Shown: positions 51,864 through 61,408, counted from the first letter of the stretch. The stretch is DNA of 64,000 nucleotides from an uncultured Bradyrhizobium sp. (GCF_936928535.1 NZ_CAKZHY010000059.1:16745-80744), one strand, 5' to 3'. Numbers and translations: made by a program. The notes: generated by a model not told the origin, from the letters alone.

Positions 51864-54275
51864 TCAAGCCTTGACCAGCGGGCCCTTCGAGGTCGGCCCC
51901 TTGGAGCCGCCGGGGCCGCCCGGCTTGTTGGGTTTGCCGGGTGGACGCTTGCGGGCGCCGGGCAGCTTTTCCTGCTTCGGCGTGACCGGGCCCTCGACGA
52001 ACTCGAAGCCGATCTTCTCCTTGGTCTCGTCGGCCTCGTCCTTGACCAGGACGACGCGGACGTGGCCACCGCCCTTGAGCTTGCCGAACAGCACCTCATC
52101 AGCCAGCGGCTTCTTGATGTGCTCCTGGATCACGCGGGCCATCGGCCGCGCGCCCATCTGCTCATCATAGCCGTGCTGGACCAGCCAGGTCTTGGCCGGC
52201 TCGGACAGCTCGATGGTGACGTCGCGGTCGCCAAGCTGCGCCTCGAGTTGAAGCACGAACTTCTCGACCACGGTGCCGATCACCTCGACACTGAGATGGC
52301 CGAACGAGACGATGGCATCGAGACGGTTGCGGAATTCCGGCGCGAACTGCCGATTGATCGCCTCATGGTCGTCGCCTTCCCGCTTCGAGCGCGTGAAGCC
52401 GAACGCCTGCTTGGCAAGATCCGAAGCACCCGCATTCGTGGTCATGATCAGGATCACGTTGCGGAAGTTGACCTGCTTGCCGTTGTGGTCGGTGAGCCGG
52501 CCGTGATCCATGATCTGGAGCAGCACGTTGTAGAGGTCGGGATGGGCCTTCTCGATTTCATCGAGCAGCACCACGCAATGCGGATGCTGGTCGACGCCGT
52601 CGGTCAGCAGGCCACCCTGATCGAAGCCGACATAGCCGGGAGGCGCGCCGATCAGGCGCGACACGGTGTGCCGCTCCATGTACTCCGACATGTCGAAGCG
52701 CAGCAACTCGACGCCAAGCGACGCGGCCAGCTGCTTTGCCACCTCGGTCTTGCCGACGCCGGTCGGACCCGAGAACAAATAGCAGCCGATCGGCTTCTCC
52801 GGCTCGCGCAGACCCGCACGCGCCAGCTTGATCGATGCCGCAAGCGACTCGATCGCCTTGTCCTGGCCGAACACGGTGCGCTTCAGGGTCTGCTCGAGAT
52901 GCTTGAGCACCTCGGCATCGTCCTTCGACACGCTCTTCGGCGGAATCCGCGCCATCGAAGCGATCGTGGTCTCGATCTCCTTGATGCCGATCGTCTTCTT
53001 GCGCTTGTTCTCGGCGACCAGCATCTGCGCCGCGCCGGACTCGTCGATCACGTCGATCGCCTTGTCGGGCAGCTTGCGGTCGTGGATGTAGCGCGAAGAG
53101 AGCTGCACCGCAGCCTCGATCGCCTCGTTGGTGTATTTCAGCCGGTGGTAGTCCTCGAAGTACGGCTTGAGGCCCTTTAGGATCGCGATGGCGTCTTCGA
53201 CCGTCGGCTCGTTGATGTCGATCTTCTGGAAGCGCCGCACCAGTGCGCGGTCCTTCTCGAAGTGCTGGCGATATTCCTTGTAGGTCGTCGAGCCCATGCA
53301 GCGGATCGTGCCCGAGGCAAGCGCCGGCTTGAGCAGGTTCGAGGCATCCATCGCCCCGCCTGACGTTGCGCCCGCACCGATCACGGTGTGGATCTCGTCA
53401 ATGAACAGGATGGCGTTGGGATGCGCCTCGAGCTCCTTCAGCACCTGCTTCAGGCGCTCCTCGAAGTCACCACGATACCGCGTGCCCGCGAGCAATGTGC
53501 CCATGTCGAGCGAGAACACGGTGGCCGCCGCCAGAACCTCCGGCACTTCGCTGTCGACGATGCGCTTGGCGAGGCCCTCCGCGATCGCGGTCTTGCCGAC
53601 GCCGGCCTCGCCCACGAACAGCGGATTGTTCTTCTGCCGGCGGCACAGCACCTGGATCGCGCGGTTGATCTCGGAATTGCGTCCGATCACCGGGTCGATC
53701 TTGCCGTCACGCGCCTTCTTGTTGAGGTTGACGCAATAGGTCTCGAGCGCCTCGCCCTTCTTCTTGGAATCCTCGTTACCCTTGGTCTCGGTTTCCTCGT
53801 CGACGCCGCGCACGGGCCGCGCCTCCGAGACGCCCGGCCGCTTGGCGATGCCGTGGCTGATGTAGTTGACGGCATCATAGCGCGTCATGTCCTGCTCCTG
53901 CAGGAAGTACGCGGCATGGCTCTCGCGCTCGGCGAAGATCGCAATCAGCACGTTCGCACCGGTCACCTCTTCGCGACCGGAGGACTGCACGTGGATCACC
54001 GCGCGCTGGATCACGCGCTGGAAGCCGGCGGTCGGCTTGGCGTCGTCGGCGCCATCCGTCACCAGATTCTCGAATTCGGTCTCAAGATAGTTGACGAGGC
54101 TCGTGCGCAGCTTGTCGAGATCAACGCTGCAGGCACGCATGACTGCGGCTGCGTCGGAATCATCGATCAAGGAAAGCAGGAGATGCTCGAGCGTCGCATA
54201 TTGGTGATGACGCTCGTTTGCGATCGCCAGTGCACGATGCAGGGATTGTTCAAGGCTTTGAGAAAAAGTCGGCAT
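51864..54275 (-). CDS. clpA: ATP-dependent Clp protease ATP-binding subunit ClpA
   Basis: An 803-residue AAA+ unfoldase. The Clp N-domain (first 145 residues, [22 protein letters not shown]) is followed by two AAA modules with Walker A motifs GEAGVGKTA and GPTGVGKTE. With ClpP it degrades proteins, including those with N-degrons delivered by ClpS. The C-terminal tail (after about residue 760) is longer and Pro/Gly/Lys rich, an alphaproteobacterial feature. clpS lies 294 bases upstream on the same strand. Confidence 0.97.
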   Translation of the reverse strand: MPTFSQSLEQSLHRALAIANERHHQYATLEHLLLSLIDDSDAAAVMRACSVDLDKLRTSLVNYLETEFENLVTDGADDAKPTAGFQRVIQRAVIHVQSSGREEVTGANVLIAIFAERESHAAYFLQEQDMTRYDAVNYISHGIAKRPGVSEARPVRGVDEETETKGNEDSKKKGEALETYCVNLNKKARDGKIDPVIGRNSEINRAIQVLCRRQKNNPLFVGEAGVGKTAIAEGLAKRIVDSEVPEVLAAATVFSLDMGTLLAGTRYRGDFEERLKQVLKELEAHPNAILFIDEIHTVIGAGATSGGAMDASNLLKPALASGTIRCMGSTTYKEYRQHFEKDRALVRRFQKIDINEPTVEDAIAILKGLKPYFEDYHRLKYTNEAIEAAVQLSSRYIHDRKLPDKAIDVIDESGAAQMLVAENKRKKTIGIKEIETTIASMARIPPKSVSKDDAEVLKHLEQTLKRTVFGQDKAIESLAASIKLARAGLREPEKPIGCYLFSGPTGVGKTEVAKQLAASLGVELLRFDMSEYMERHTVSRLIGAPPGYVGFDQGGLLTDGVDQHPHCVVLLDEIEKAHPDLYNVLLQIMDHGRLTDHNGKQVNFRNVILIMTTNAGASDLAKQAFGFTRSKREGDDHEAINRQFAPEFRNRLDAIVSFGHLSVEVIGTVVEKFVLQLEAQLGDRDVTIELSEPAKTWLVQHGYDEQMGARPMARVIQEHIKKPLADEVLFGKLKGGGHVRVVLVKDEADETKEKIGFEFVEGPVTPKQEKLPGARKRPPGKPNKPGGPGGSKGPTSKGPLVKA

Positions 54276-54569
54276 TCGCGTCCTCTATGGCCCCCACCAT
54301 CATGATCGCCATCGCCCGGTCAGGCAACAACAACCTTTGTCACATATAGTTATACAAGATCGCGGCAAAAGGCCGGTTCCGCGACTCAAATGGGCATTGC
54401 GCGCCCACGCCATACTCGATGCAAAACCCGTTCCGATTTGGGCAGAACTACCCATTTGGGCAGGATTGGCGCCGGCATGATTTTACGCCGGATCATGCCG
54501 CAGCATGCGCTGACGTCACACACCGAACGAACAGAACCAATCTTAAAGAAACTCTGGATTCGAACGCGG
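54276..54569. other. Gap between clpS and clpA
   Basis: No gene is supported here. Near the clpA end lies an AT-rich stretch (ATATAGTTATACAAGATCG, 54342-54363), which on the minus strand could carry a clpA promoter. A decamer ATTTGGGCAG occurs at 54436 and 54454, an 18-base period. Confidence 0.5.
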
Positions 54570-54902
54570 TTACTTTTTTTCCATCACGCATTGCAGCGGA
54601 TGCTGGTGCTTGCGGGCGAAATCCATCACCTGCGTCACCTTGGTCTCGGCAATCTCGTAGGTGAACACACCGCACTCGCCAATCCCGTGATGATGGACAT
54701 GCAGCATGATCTTGGTCGCGGCCTCGACGTCCTTCTGGAAGAACTTCTCAAGCACATGGACCACGAATTCCATCGGCGTGTAGTCGTCGTTCAGGATCAG
54801 CACGCGATAGAGGTTCGGTCGCTTGGTCTTGGGCTTGACCTTGGTAATGACAGACGTGTTCGGACCCGCCGGGGTGCCGGAACGGTTCTCGTCATTGCTC
54901 AT
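54570..54902 (-). CDS. clpS: ATP-dependent Clp protease adaptor ClpS
   Basis: A 110-residue adaptor that presents N-end-rule substrates to ClpA. The ligand pocket is visible as [21 protein letters not shown] and the later [23 protein letters not shown] at 54902 (MSNDENRSG) is chosen; ATG at 54962 would add 20 residues. Upstream of clpA on the same strand, the standard arrangement. Confidence 0.95.
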   Translation of the reverse strand: MSNDENRSGTPAGPNTSVITKVKPKTKRPNLYRVLILNDDYTPMEFVVHVLEKFFQKDVEAATKIMLHVHHHGIGECGVFTYEIAETKVTQVMDFARKHQHPLQCVMEKK

Positions 54903-54962
54903 CCGGGGAGCATGGGCGGTGGCGGCCGCGGGCAGGTCGAGTCTGGAAGTCAATTGCAGCAT

Positions 54963-55670
54963 GGCTCAGGCGTTCAAATTCCCCACGGAAGCGTCTGACG
55001 GTCCGCAGCGCCGCCCACACGCGTGGGTCCCGCGCCGGCGCGCCGCCTTGTCGGATCGCCGCTTCCAACCGGTCCGGCCGAGCCGGATCGATTGCAGGCA
55101 ATATGGGCCCACCCCCGGCTCGCCGCAAGCGTGCAAAGGCCGAGCCGATGCGGCCGCGGCGCCCCGATTCCCGGTCCGGGCGATCCTGCACAAGGTTAGT
55201 CAATCCTGTCAGGTTTGACAAAACCTTCCAGCCCGCCTGTTCAGAACATGCTGATCAGGAACCGGGCACTTGATTGACCGCGACGGTTTAGCGAGGCGAT
55301 TTCTCCGGGATTCTACGGTCCGATCTACTGGCCTTCATGATGCTCGATCATACGGGATCGATAGCCGAAGCCGGCAAGACGCCAGCATTGCAGCGATGCC
55401 TTCGAGCGGGAGCTGCAGCAGCTCGCGCTATACGAACCGGTCCTCATGTGTGAACGACGGCGAGACGTGGACACCAGACAAATCACGACGCGTGTCTCGG
55501 GTGCGTGGATCAAGAACAGGACACCGATGAGCGGCAATTCCCCGGCGCAACACAAGGCCGCAAACTTCACGATCTATACGGCAGTGCTGCAATGTTGTGT
55601 CAGCAGCACCAACATCAACCGTCGCTGGCGAAGCTGCGCGTGGCGCGCTGACCAGAGCCTCGTGCAAATG
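54963..55670. other. Gene-poor stretch of about 700 bases
   Basis: Short open frames on both strands lack ribosome binding sites, known families and normal codon preference. No tRNA, repeat or conserved RNA was recognised. It might hold a clpS promoter near 55000-55200 or a decayed gene, but nothing is demonstrable from sequence alone. Confidence 0.5.
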
Positions 55671-55700
55671 AAAAAAGCCCGGCTGACGCAGCCGGGCTTT
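55671..55700 (-). terminator. Rho-independent terminator of the phasin gene
   Basis: AAAGCCCGGCT, GACGC loop, AGCCGGGCTTT: a perfect 11-base stem 22 bases after the phasin stop. On the minus strand it is followed by six T. The strength fits a highly expressed gene. Confidence 0.9.
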
Positions 55701-55722
55701 GTAATTTCAGGACTTCAGAAAA

Positions 55723-56061
55723 TTACTGGGCGGCCGGGGTGAACTTCGACACGACCGTCTCCACCGGCTTGAACGCCTGCTTGGCGAGGTCGCTGTAGAG
55801 GCCGGCGATCTTCTGCGATTCCGCGACGAAGGTCTCGTAAGCGGAACGGGCGAAATCGGTCTGCGCTTCAAGCGCCTTGTCCAGCGACTTCACGCCGGAA
55901 AGCTTCTCGACGAACGACTTGGTGTCTTCGAACGACTTCTTGGTGTAGTCGCCATAGGCGCTGGCGATGGCCTGGAGGCCGTGCTGGACCGAGGTCGCGG
56001 AGGCAACGCAGGTCTCGAAATGCTCTTTCCCGTAGTTCTGAAAGTCTTCAACCTTGAACAT
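55723..56061 (-). CDS. Phasin family protein
   Basis: A 112-residue helical protein of the phasin_2 type (MFKVEDFQNYGKEHFETCVAS...SAYGDYTKKSFEDTKSFVEKLSGVKSLDKALEAQTDFARSAYETFVAE in pieces). Phasins coat polyhydroxybutyrate granules and are among the most abundant proteins of carbon-rich cells. ATG at 56061 has an AAGGATT ribosome binding site. Its promoter region carries two TGC-N3-GCA palindromes, indicating control by PhaR, and it ends in a strong terminator. Single-gene unit. Confidence 0.9.
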   Translation of the reverse strand: MFKVEDFQNYGKEHFETCVASATSVQHGLQAIASAYGDYTKKSFEDTKSFVEKLSGVKSLDKALEAQTDFARSAYETFVAESQKIAGLYSDLAKQAFKPVETVVSKFTPAAQ

Positions 56062-56118
56062 CTTGGAATCCTTTTCCCTGGCTCGCGTCCGGAAGCCCCG
56101 GCTCCCTGACTCTGCCCA

Positions 56119-56146
56119 CAATTAGTGCAATGCACAAAAAAGTCAA
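56119..56146 (-). promoter_or_regulatory. Promoter of the phasin gene
   Basis: On the minus strand TTGACT (56146-56141) and TAATTG (56124-56119) with a 16-base spacer. The start codon is 57 bases further on. The spacer contains one PhaR-like palindrome. Confidence 0.6.
56125..56135. promoter_or_regulatory. PhaR-like operator 1 (GTGC-AAT-GCAC)
   Basis: Palindrome GTGCAATGCAC, lying exactly in the promoter spacer of the phasin gene. The TGC-N3-GCA core is the type of site described for the polyhydroxybutyrate repressor PhaR. Confidence 0.6.
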
Positions 56147-56151
56147 GAATC

Positions 56152-56166
56152 TTGTGCGACGCACAA
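56152..56166. promoter_or_regulatory. PhaR-like operator 2 (TTGTGC-GAC-GCACAA)
   Basis: A perfect six-base-arm palindrome, just upstream of the -35 box and 29 bases centre to centre from operator 1, so on nearly the same face of the helix. Confidence 0.6.
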
Positions 56167-56448
56167 ATATCAGCGCAAGTTACGGAAATTCCCGGACTTT
56201 CCCGCAAGGGTTTCTTAAGCTTTTGGAAACCGCCGCCCCCTACCCTGATTCCCTGGATGTGTTCACTTCCGCAAGCGGTCAAAAGCCGTTTGAGAACATC
56301 GCCTTAGCCAGAACAGCGGCTCAAGCCCAACGTCTCCCGCAGTGAACACCAGCGGAGGGACAGCCTGAGCAGGTAATGATCCCGGGTCCGCAGGGCACAA
56401 TTTCGCCTCACGAGCCGGTGATCAAGTCACAAACGGGGACGGGGTTCC

Positions 56449-58248
56449 ATGCTTCGTAGCAACTGGTCTTCCTCGCGCTTGGCGCGGGTTGGCGTTTTCG
56501 GGCTTCTTACGGTCACCACAGCCGTCATCTTCACGACCGATGCAGCCGATGCACGGCGCTACCGGCGCCACTATGCGCACCACCGGGTGCATCACGAGGC
56601 CTCCGAGAGCTACAGCCCGCAATTCGCGTCGATCATCGTCGACGGTAATTCTGGTGCGGTGCTGCAAGCGACCAGCCCCGATGGCCTTCGCCATCCGGCT
56701 TCGCTCACCAAGATCATGACGCTCTATCTGCTGTTCGAGCGCCTCGAGTCCGGCAAGATGAAGCTCGACACCGAGATGCCGGTGTCGCAGCACGCCGCCG
56801 ACCAGGATCCGACCAAGCTGAACCTGCGCGCCGGCCAGACCATCCGCGTCGAGGACGCGATCAAGGGCCTCGTCACCCGCTCCGCCAATGACGCCGCCGT
56901 CGTGATCGCGGAAGCGATCGGCGGCGACGAGGATGATTTCGCCGCGATGATGACGCGCAAGGCGCGCGCGCTCGGCATGTCCAAGACGGTTTATCGCAAC
57001 GCCAATGGCCTCCCCAACGACGAGCAGGTCACCACGGCGCGCGACCAGGCGACGCTCGGCCGCGCCATCCAGGAGCGCTTCCCGCGCTACTATCGCTACT
57101 TCTCGACCACCTCGTTCACCTGGCGCGGCGAGCAGATCCGCAATCACAATCACCTGCTCGGCAGCGTCGAGGGCGTCGACGGCATCAAGACCGGTTACAC
57201 CCGCGCCTCCGGCTTCAACCTCGTGACCTCGATACGCCGTGGCAACCGCCACCTCATCGGCGTGGTGCTTGGTGGTCGCAGCGGCGGCTCCCGAGACGCC
57301 ATCATGCGCAATCTGCTCGCCGAGAACATCGAGAAGGGCGCAACCACCCACACGGTCGCCGCGGTGACCGAGCGCAACGGTGCCGACGCCAGCGTCGACG
57401 TCGCCGATGCGTCGGATACCCCGCCCCGTCCCGCTCCCCAGGTCCAGGTTGCGGCCGCCCCTGCCCCTGAGGCACCCGCGCCGCGTCCCGCCTCCCGCTT
57501 CGCTACGCTTGCAGCCGCGACCGCAGCGATGCCGCCGGCGCAACCCAAGCCTGAGGCCAAGCCGACCGAGTCCAAGATCGAGCCCGCGCCTCTCACCAAC
57601 GGCGTGATCTCGAGCCAGCCACTTGCCCTCATTCCGGGCTCGTCCGAGCCGATGAAGCCGGTCCGGGTCAAGACGGTTCAAGTCAAGGCCGGCGCAGTCA
57701 AGGTCGCCTCCGCCGCCCCGACGCAGGTCGCACCGCAGGTCACCAACACGATTTCGCCCCGCAGTGACGTCGCCGAGACGTCGGGCGCCGTCGTCGCCAG
57801 GGCCGACATCGTCAACAAGCCGGAGCCCGCCCGAGCCGAACTGCCGCAGCAGCCGGCTGGCTTCGGCACCGGCAACGGCGTCCTCGGCGTGCTGCCGGCC
57901 ACCGCTGCAGCAACGGCGCCTGCGCCGGTTGCCAAGCTTGCCTCCGCCGATCCGTCCCCGCAGCCGATCCAGATGAGCGCCACCAAGCCGGTCGTCACCC
58001 ATAGCGGCTGGATCGTCCAGGTCGGTGCGCTCGAGAGCGAGAGCGAGGCCCAGCAGCGCATCGACGCCGCGCGCAGTTCGGCCCGCGGCCTGCTCAGCAA
58101 GGCCGATCCATTCACCGAGCCTGTCGTCGCCAGGGACAATCGCAAGCTCTACCGCGCCCGTTTTGCCGGGCTCGAGCGGGACCAGGCCGAGGCGGTGTGC
58201 CGGACGCTGAAGCGCGCCGACATCTCCTGCATGACCGTCCGCAACTGA
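56449..58248 (+). CDS. D-alanyl-D-alanine carboxypeptidase (S11/PBP5 type) with SPOR tail
   Basis: A 599-residue exported protein. An N-terminal signal or anchor segment (VGVFGLLTVTTAVIFTTDAADA) is followed by a penicillin-binding domain with Ser85-LT-Lys88, Ser145-A-Asn147 and Lys247-T-Gly, the three S11 motifs. It trims the terminal D-Ala from stem peptides in the periplasm. A long Pro/Ala-rich linker (about 310-520) leads to a C-terminal SPOR-like domain (SGWIVQVGALESESEAQQRI...CRTLKRADISCMTV) that would bind denuded septal glycan. Length is greater than PBP5 because of this tail. Confidence 0.9.
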   Translation: MLRSNWSSSRLARVGVFGLLTVTTAVIFTTDAADARRYRRHYAHHRVHHEASESYSPQFASIIVDGNSGAVLQATSPDGLRHPASLTKIMTLYLLFERLESGKMKLDTEMPVSQHAADQDPTKLNLRAGQTIRVEDAIKGLVTRSANDAAVVIAEAIGGDEDDFAAMMTRKARALGMSKTVYRNANGLPNDEQVTTARDQATLGRAIQERFPRYYRYFSTTSFTWRGEQIRNHNHLLGSVEGVDGIKTGYTRASGFNLVTSIRRGNRHLIGVVLGGRSGGSRDAIMRNLLAENIEKGATTHTVAAVTERNGADASVDVADASDTPPRPAPQVQVAAAPAPEAPAPRPASRFATLAAATAAMPPAQPKPEAKPTESKIEPAPLTNGVISSQPLALIPGSSEPMKPVRVKTVQVKAGAVKVASAAPTQVAPQVTNTISPRSDVAETSGAVVARADIVNKPEPARAELPQQPAGFGTGNGVLGVLPATAAATAPAPVAKLASADPSPQPIQMSATKPVVTHSGWIVQVGALESESEAQQRIDAARSSARGLLSKADPFTEPVVARDNRKLYRARFAGLERDQAEAVCRTLKRADISCMTVRN

Positions 58249-58272
58249 TCGCTCTTAGCGATCCCGAACAAA

Positions 58273-58300
58273 ATGCCCGCGCCTCGCGCGGGCATTTTTG
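58273..58300 (+). terminator. Rho-independent terminator of the carboxypeptidase gene
   Basis: ATGCCCGCG, CCTCG loop, CGCGGGCAT, followed by TTTTTGC (after the stem). Begins 24 bases after the stop. Confidence 0.88.
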
Positions 58301-58472
58301 CTTTTGGGGCATGGTGACGCTGCAGGCTGTTCCGCGACAACCTCTCGTCAAGAATTTACGGTTAAAACTTTGCTCAAGGGATCGACCACGCCGATAAGGC
58401 GGGCATCGGGGCGACGGCAAACAGAGCTAGCGGAGCTCACACGGTACGGGCGTTTGTGGCGTGGTGCCGGAG

Positions 58473-59198
58473 TTAGCCGTTATGCGTACGAAGCAGAGTA
58501 TCCTTGGCCTCGTTTACCCGGGCAGCGAGGTACGTCGAGCCCCCCTGGTCGGGATGCAGTTTCTTCATCAGGGACTTGTGCGCCCGGCTGATGTCGTCGC
58601 GCCCCGCTCCCGGCTGCAAGCCAAGGATCTGATAGGCTTCCTCCGCCGTCATTTTGCCGCTCGCCGCCGTGCGGCGCTGCCCCCCAGCCGCGTTGCCCTG
58701 CGCGTTCTGACGCCAGGCGGGAAACCGGCGGTCCAGATAGCTTTCAAGTAAAGCCACGCTCTCGGCATCGAACGCCGGGACCATCGCCAGCAGTCCCGCA
58801 AGATCGAACTCGTCGAGACTGCGCCCGGCGTGAGGCCCGGCAACGATCTGGCCCGAGAGCTGGCCGGAATCGTGATCGAGCTGCATGTCCAGGAATTGCG
58901 ATCGCACGCGCGAGGCCTGACCCGATGAGCGCGACCTGCCACCCCCGAACAGGCCCCCGATGTTGCCAAAGCCCGCATTCGCGAGCGGCGTCCAGCCCAG
59001 CAACCCCGCCCCGAACAGTCCAAGCGGGATCGCGACCGCCAGCTCGCCCCGCAAGCCGGTGAAGGCGGCCACTGCGAGTGCGACCACCCCGCCGCCGAAC
59101 TTGATGGCGCGCGCCAGCACGACCGGATTGGCGGCGCGGAACATCTGGAGCAACAGATAAAGCGTGATAACGGCGACAAGGCCGGCGATGAGCGTCAT
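58473..59198 (-). CDS. Membrane-anchored J-domain (DnaJ) protein
   Basis: A 241-residue protein with two or three N-terminal hydrophobic helices (LIAGLVAVITLYLLLQMF, VVALAVAAFTGL, LAVAIPLGLFGAGLLGW). The middle is soluble, and a C-terminal J domain (about 180-241; AYQILGLQPGAGRDDISRAHKSLMKKLHPDQGGS) has the HPD tripeptide. It resembles TIM14/DjlA-like proteins, which recruit DnaK at a membrane. Partner process unknown. It is convergent with the carboxypeptidase gene. Confidence 0.88.
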   Translation of the reverse strand: MTLIAGLVAVITLYLLLQMFRAANPVVLARAIKFGGGVVALAVAAFTGLRGELAVAIPLGLFGAGLLGWTPLANAGFGNIGGLFGGGRSRSSGQASRVRSQFLDMQLDHDSGQLSGQIVAGPHAGRSLDEFDLAGLLAMVPAFDAESVALLESYLDRRFPAWRQNAQGNAAGGQRRTAASGKMTAEEAYQILGLQPGAGRDDISRAHKSLMKKLHPDQGGSTYLAARVNEAKDTLLRTHNG

Positions 59199-59326
59199 GG
59201 CGCGAATATAGTCGCCCTGCCGTCAAAATGCATGGCGACCTCCTTCATCCTCCACCGGCAATGACGGCAGCGCCCATGGTCCAGTGGTCGCTCTGTCCCG
59301 GCCTCAAGCCGCGCCGGCTTGGGCCG

Positions 59327-60082
59327 CTACTTCATCTGTCCAATCAGCTGCGCAGCACCGTGCGCCGTCTTCGCCAGTCTCAGCAAGGCCTCGCGGCCTC
59401 CAGCTGCGTAGGCCGCAGCGGCCCTCAACAGTTCGCGTAGCTGTGCCGCCGCGCCCGGATCGAACCGGCACCAAGCGCCTCCGGTCAGACGCGCGATCTC
59501 GCGAAACGCCTGTTCGGCGACCGCATCATGACCTTCCTGAAACAGGAACACCGGCACCTTCAGCAGGCCGAGCTCGCCGGCCTTGGCGCAGAGCGCATCA
59601 ACCTTCTCCTCCATGGCATCGCCGACGAAAACCACCGCACGCACGCCCGATGCAACCGCCTCGCGCCGCGCGTCGGTGAGCACCCTGCCGATCTGGGTGT
59701 CGCCGCCGCGACAATCGATCTTGCTCATCAATGTCGCCAGCTTGCTGCTGTCGGAAATCCATCCTGTGGCACGACACTCATTGTAGCCGCGATAGTAGAC
59801 CAGTCGGATGTCGAGGCTGCCAAGCGCAGCAGCCTCGCGGAACATGTCGGCCTGAAGCGCACAGGCCATGTCCCAGGTCGGCTGCCGGCTCATCGTCGCA
59901 TCCAGCGCGAAGATCAAGCGGCCCTTCGCACCAGGCGCGTGCGGTGATAACGCACGCGCCCTGGCGACGAAGGCGGCGACATCCTCGGAGGTCGAGGTTT
60001 TTGCCTGCGGCAGCGCGTCGTCGCTCTCGACTCGCGCCGACAAGGCATCGCTATTGCGCGGTTTGGTGGGATCGTCGGGCAT
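59327..60082 (-). CDS. VWA domain-containing protein
   Basis: A 251-residue protein with a von Willebrand factor A fold: FALDATMSRQP (MIDAS-like DxTxS), CRGGDTQIGRVL with the second metal Thr, and VVFVGDAMEEKVDAL. The first 50 residues are polar and probably disordered. It has no signal peptide. Such proteins act as metal-dependent binding adaptors; the partner is unknown. It lies 128 bases before the J-domain gene on the same strand. Confidence 0.85.
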   Translation of the reverse strand: MPDDPTKPRNSDALSARVESDDALPQAKTSTSEDVAAFVARARALSPHAPGAKGRLIFALDATMSRQPTWDMACALQADMFREAAALGSLDIRLVYYRGYNECRATGWISDSSKLATLMSKIDCRGGDTQIGRVLTDARREAVASGVRAVVFVGDAMEEKVDALCAKAGELGLLKVPVFLFQEGHDAVAEQAFREIARLTGGAWCRFDPGAAAQLRELLRAAAAYAAGGREALLRLAKTAHGAAQLIGQMK

Positions 60083-60206
60083 CCATTGTCACGCCTGGTC
60101 TCAAGCACCCAATGTGGATAGCTTGCCCTGCCCGGTCAATGTGCAAAGCCTCCGCAGGCCGGAGCCGGCGGAAGCTTAAATGATCTCGATGAACTCTTCT
60201 CGGGGA

Positions 60207-61067
60207 TCAGCTCTTGGCGGGCGCCATCAGAGCCACCGGCCCCGGCTCCAGGATCTTGGGCGGAGCCGAACGGGTGTCGACCGGCGCAATTGCGCTGTCG
60301 GTGTCGCTCAAGAATTTATCAAGCATGCCCTGGATCGAGTTCTTGGCGTCGTCCGGACCTGTGTCGCGCATGTCGTTGTGCTGGAAGTCGGTCTTCACGA
60401 CCTGGATACCGGCCTTCTCGCACTCCTCCTCGGTCGGGATCACGCCCGGATCAGTCTTGAACTGCGGATCGTGAGAGCGGAACGAGAGGATCTTGAATTT
60501 GCCGGCGGTGACGAACGGCACGCGGAGATTGTCCAGCGTCACGACCTTCTTGACCTCGTCCGGATACTGCTTGGCGAAATACATCGTGATGTCGCCGCCC
60601 ATGGAATGGCCGACCATCGTGACCTTCTCGTAGTCAGCGTTGGGCTGAACCTTCTTCATCTCCTGCATCGCCAGATGGATATTGGCAACGCCACGAAGGA
60701 TCTGCGGCAGGCGGCCGACATAGAGCTCGCCGGGCTTGGTCACCATCGGCGGATCGGTCGGCAAATCATGCTGCGGGCTCACGACCAGGTAGCCACGCGC
60801 AGCGAAGATGTTTGCGAGGAAGCCGTACTCGGTGTTCTTGACGGTGTTGCCGTGATTGATCACCGCGACCGGAAGCGTGATCATGCCGGCATTGGCCTGC
60901 ATTTCCTTGTCGCGACGGATCGCGATGTCGACAGGCACGGGACGATTGTCGCGCGAAGCGTCGTAGAAGGTGATGGTCTCGTGCTTGATGGCCCACTTGC
61001 TCGCCGTGAAATAGGCGACACTGAAGAGGGCTCCCACAGAAACCAGAACGGCAATTCCACGCTTCAT
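60207..61067 (-). CDS. Alpha/beta hydrolase, membrane-anchored or exported
   Basis: A 286-residue alpha/beta hydrolase with an N-terminal hydrophobic anchor or signal (IAVLVSVGALFSVAYFTASKW). The oxyanion region is VAVINHGNT and the nucleophile elbow is MVGHSMGGD (GxSxG). The catalytic His is likely in the QHNDM segment. It resembles the dienelactone hydrolase/platelet-activating-factor acetylhydrolase-like group; the substrate is unknown. A PhaR-like palindrome lies 151 bases upstream. Confidence 0.8.
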   Translation of the reverse strand: MKRGIAVLVSVGALFSVAYFTASKWAIKHETITFYDASRDNRPVPVDIAIRRDKEMQANAGMITLPVAVINHGNTVKNTEYGFLANIFAARGYLVVSPQHDLPTDPPMVTKPGELYVGRLPQILRGVANIHLAMQEMKKVQPNADYEKVTMVGHSMGGDITMYFAKQYPDEVKKVVTLDNLRVPFVTAGKFKILSFRSHDPQFKTDPGVIPTEEECEKAGIQVVKTDFQHNDMRDTGPDDAKNSIQGMLDKFLSDTDSAIAPVDTRSAPPKILEPGPVALMAPAKS

Positions 61068-61408
61068 TTTCGTCCTCAGCCCCAGGCCTTGCGGCCTGAT
61101 CCCTGTTGAAAATCGTGTTGTTCGAGAGGCTCTTCGGCCCCTTCGCGCCTATTCGCTAATATATGTCACAGCCGCGTGACAGGAAGGCTAAATGTTGTGA
61201 TCAAACAGCCCTTTCATTGTGCGGCGCACACATTTGGTGGGCACCCCGTTCTGATACCGCTACGTCCGGATGCAGATGACCATCCGACGCAACCCGTCAC
61301 GATCGGGTTCAATTTCACGGTGAATGCCCGGTGAAAACGACTTCAGGCGCGGCAGGTTCCCGCAGGAACCGGCTGCCATGATCGATCGGAAGTAGCGGCG
61401 TACCGTGT
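61068..61408. other. Gap between mipZ and the hydrolase gene
   Basis: No gene is supported. It contains TGTGC-GGC-GCACA at 61218-61230, a match to the PhaR-like sites at the phasin promoter. A hairpin GGTTCC-CGCA-GGAACC at 61355-61370 without a T run may slow transcription after mipZ. Confidence 0.5.
61218..61230. promoter_or_regulatory. Third PhaR-like palindrome (TGTGC-GGC-GCACA)
   Basis: A perfect palindrome with the same TGC-N3-GCA core as the two phasin sites, upstream of the alpha/beta hydrolase gene. Chance occurrence cannot be excluded. Confidence 0.35.

Noticed and set aside
55325..55742. Short frames on both strands in the clpS-phasin gap
   Set aside because: No ribosome binding site, family match or consistent codon use; one runs through the phasin terminator.
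56422..58002. A 526-codon frame antisense to the D,D-carboxypeptidase
   Set aside because: Glycine/arginine-rich shadow without motifs.
61355..61370. GGTTCC-CGCA-GGAACC hairpin as a mipZ terminator
   Set aside because: The stem is only six pairs and no T run follows on the minus strand.
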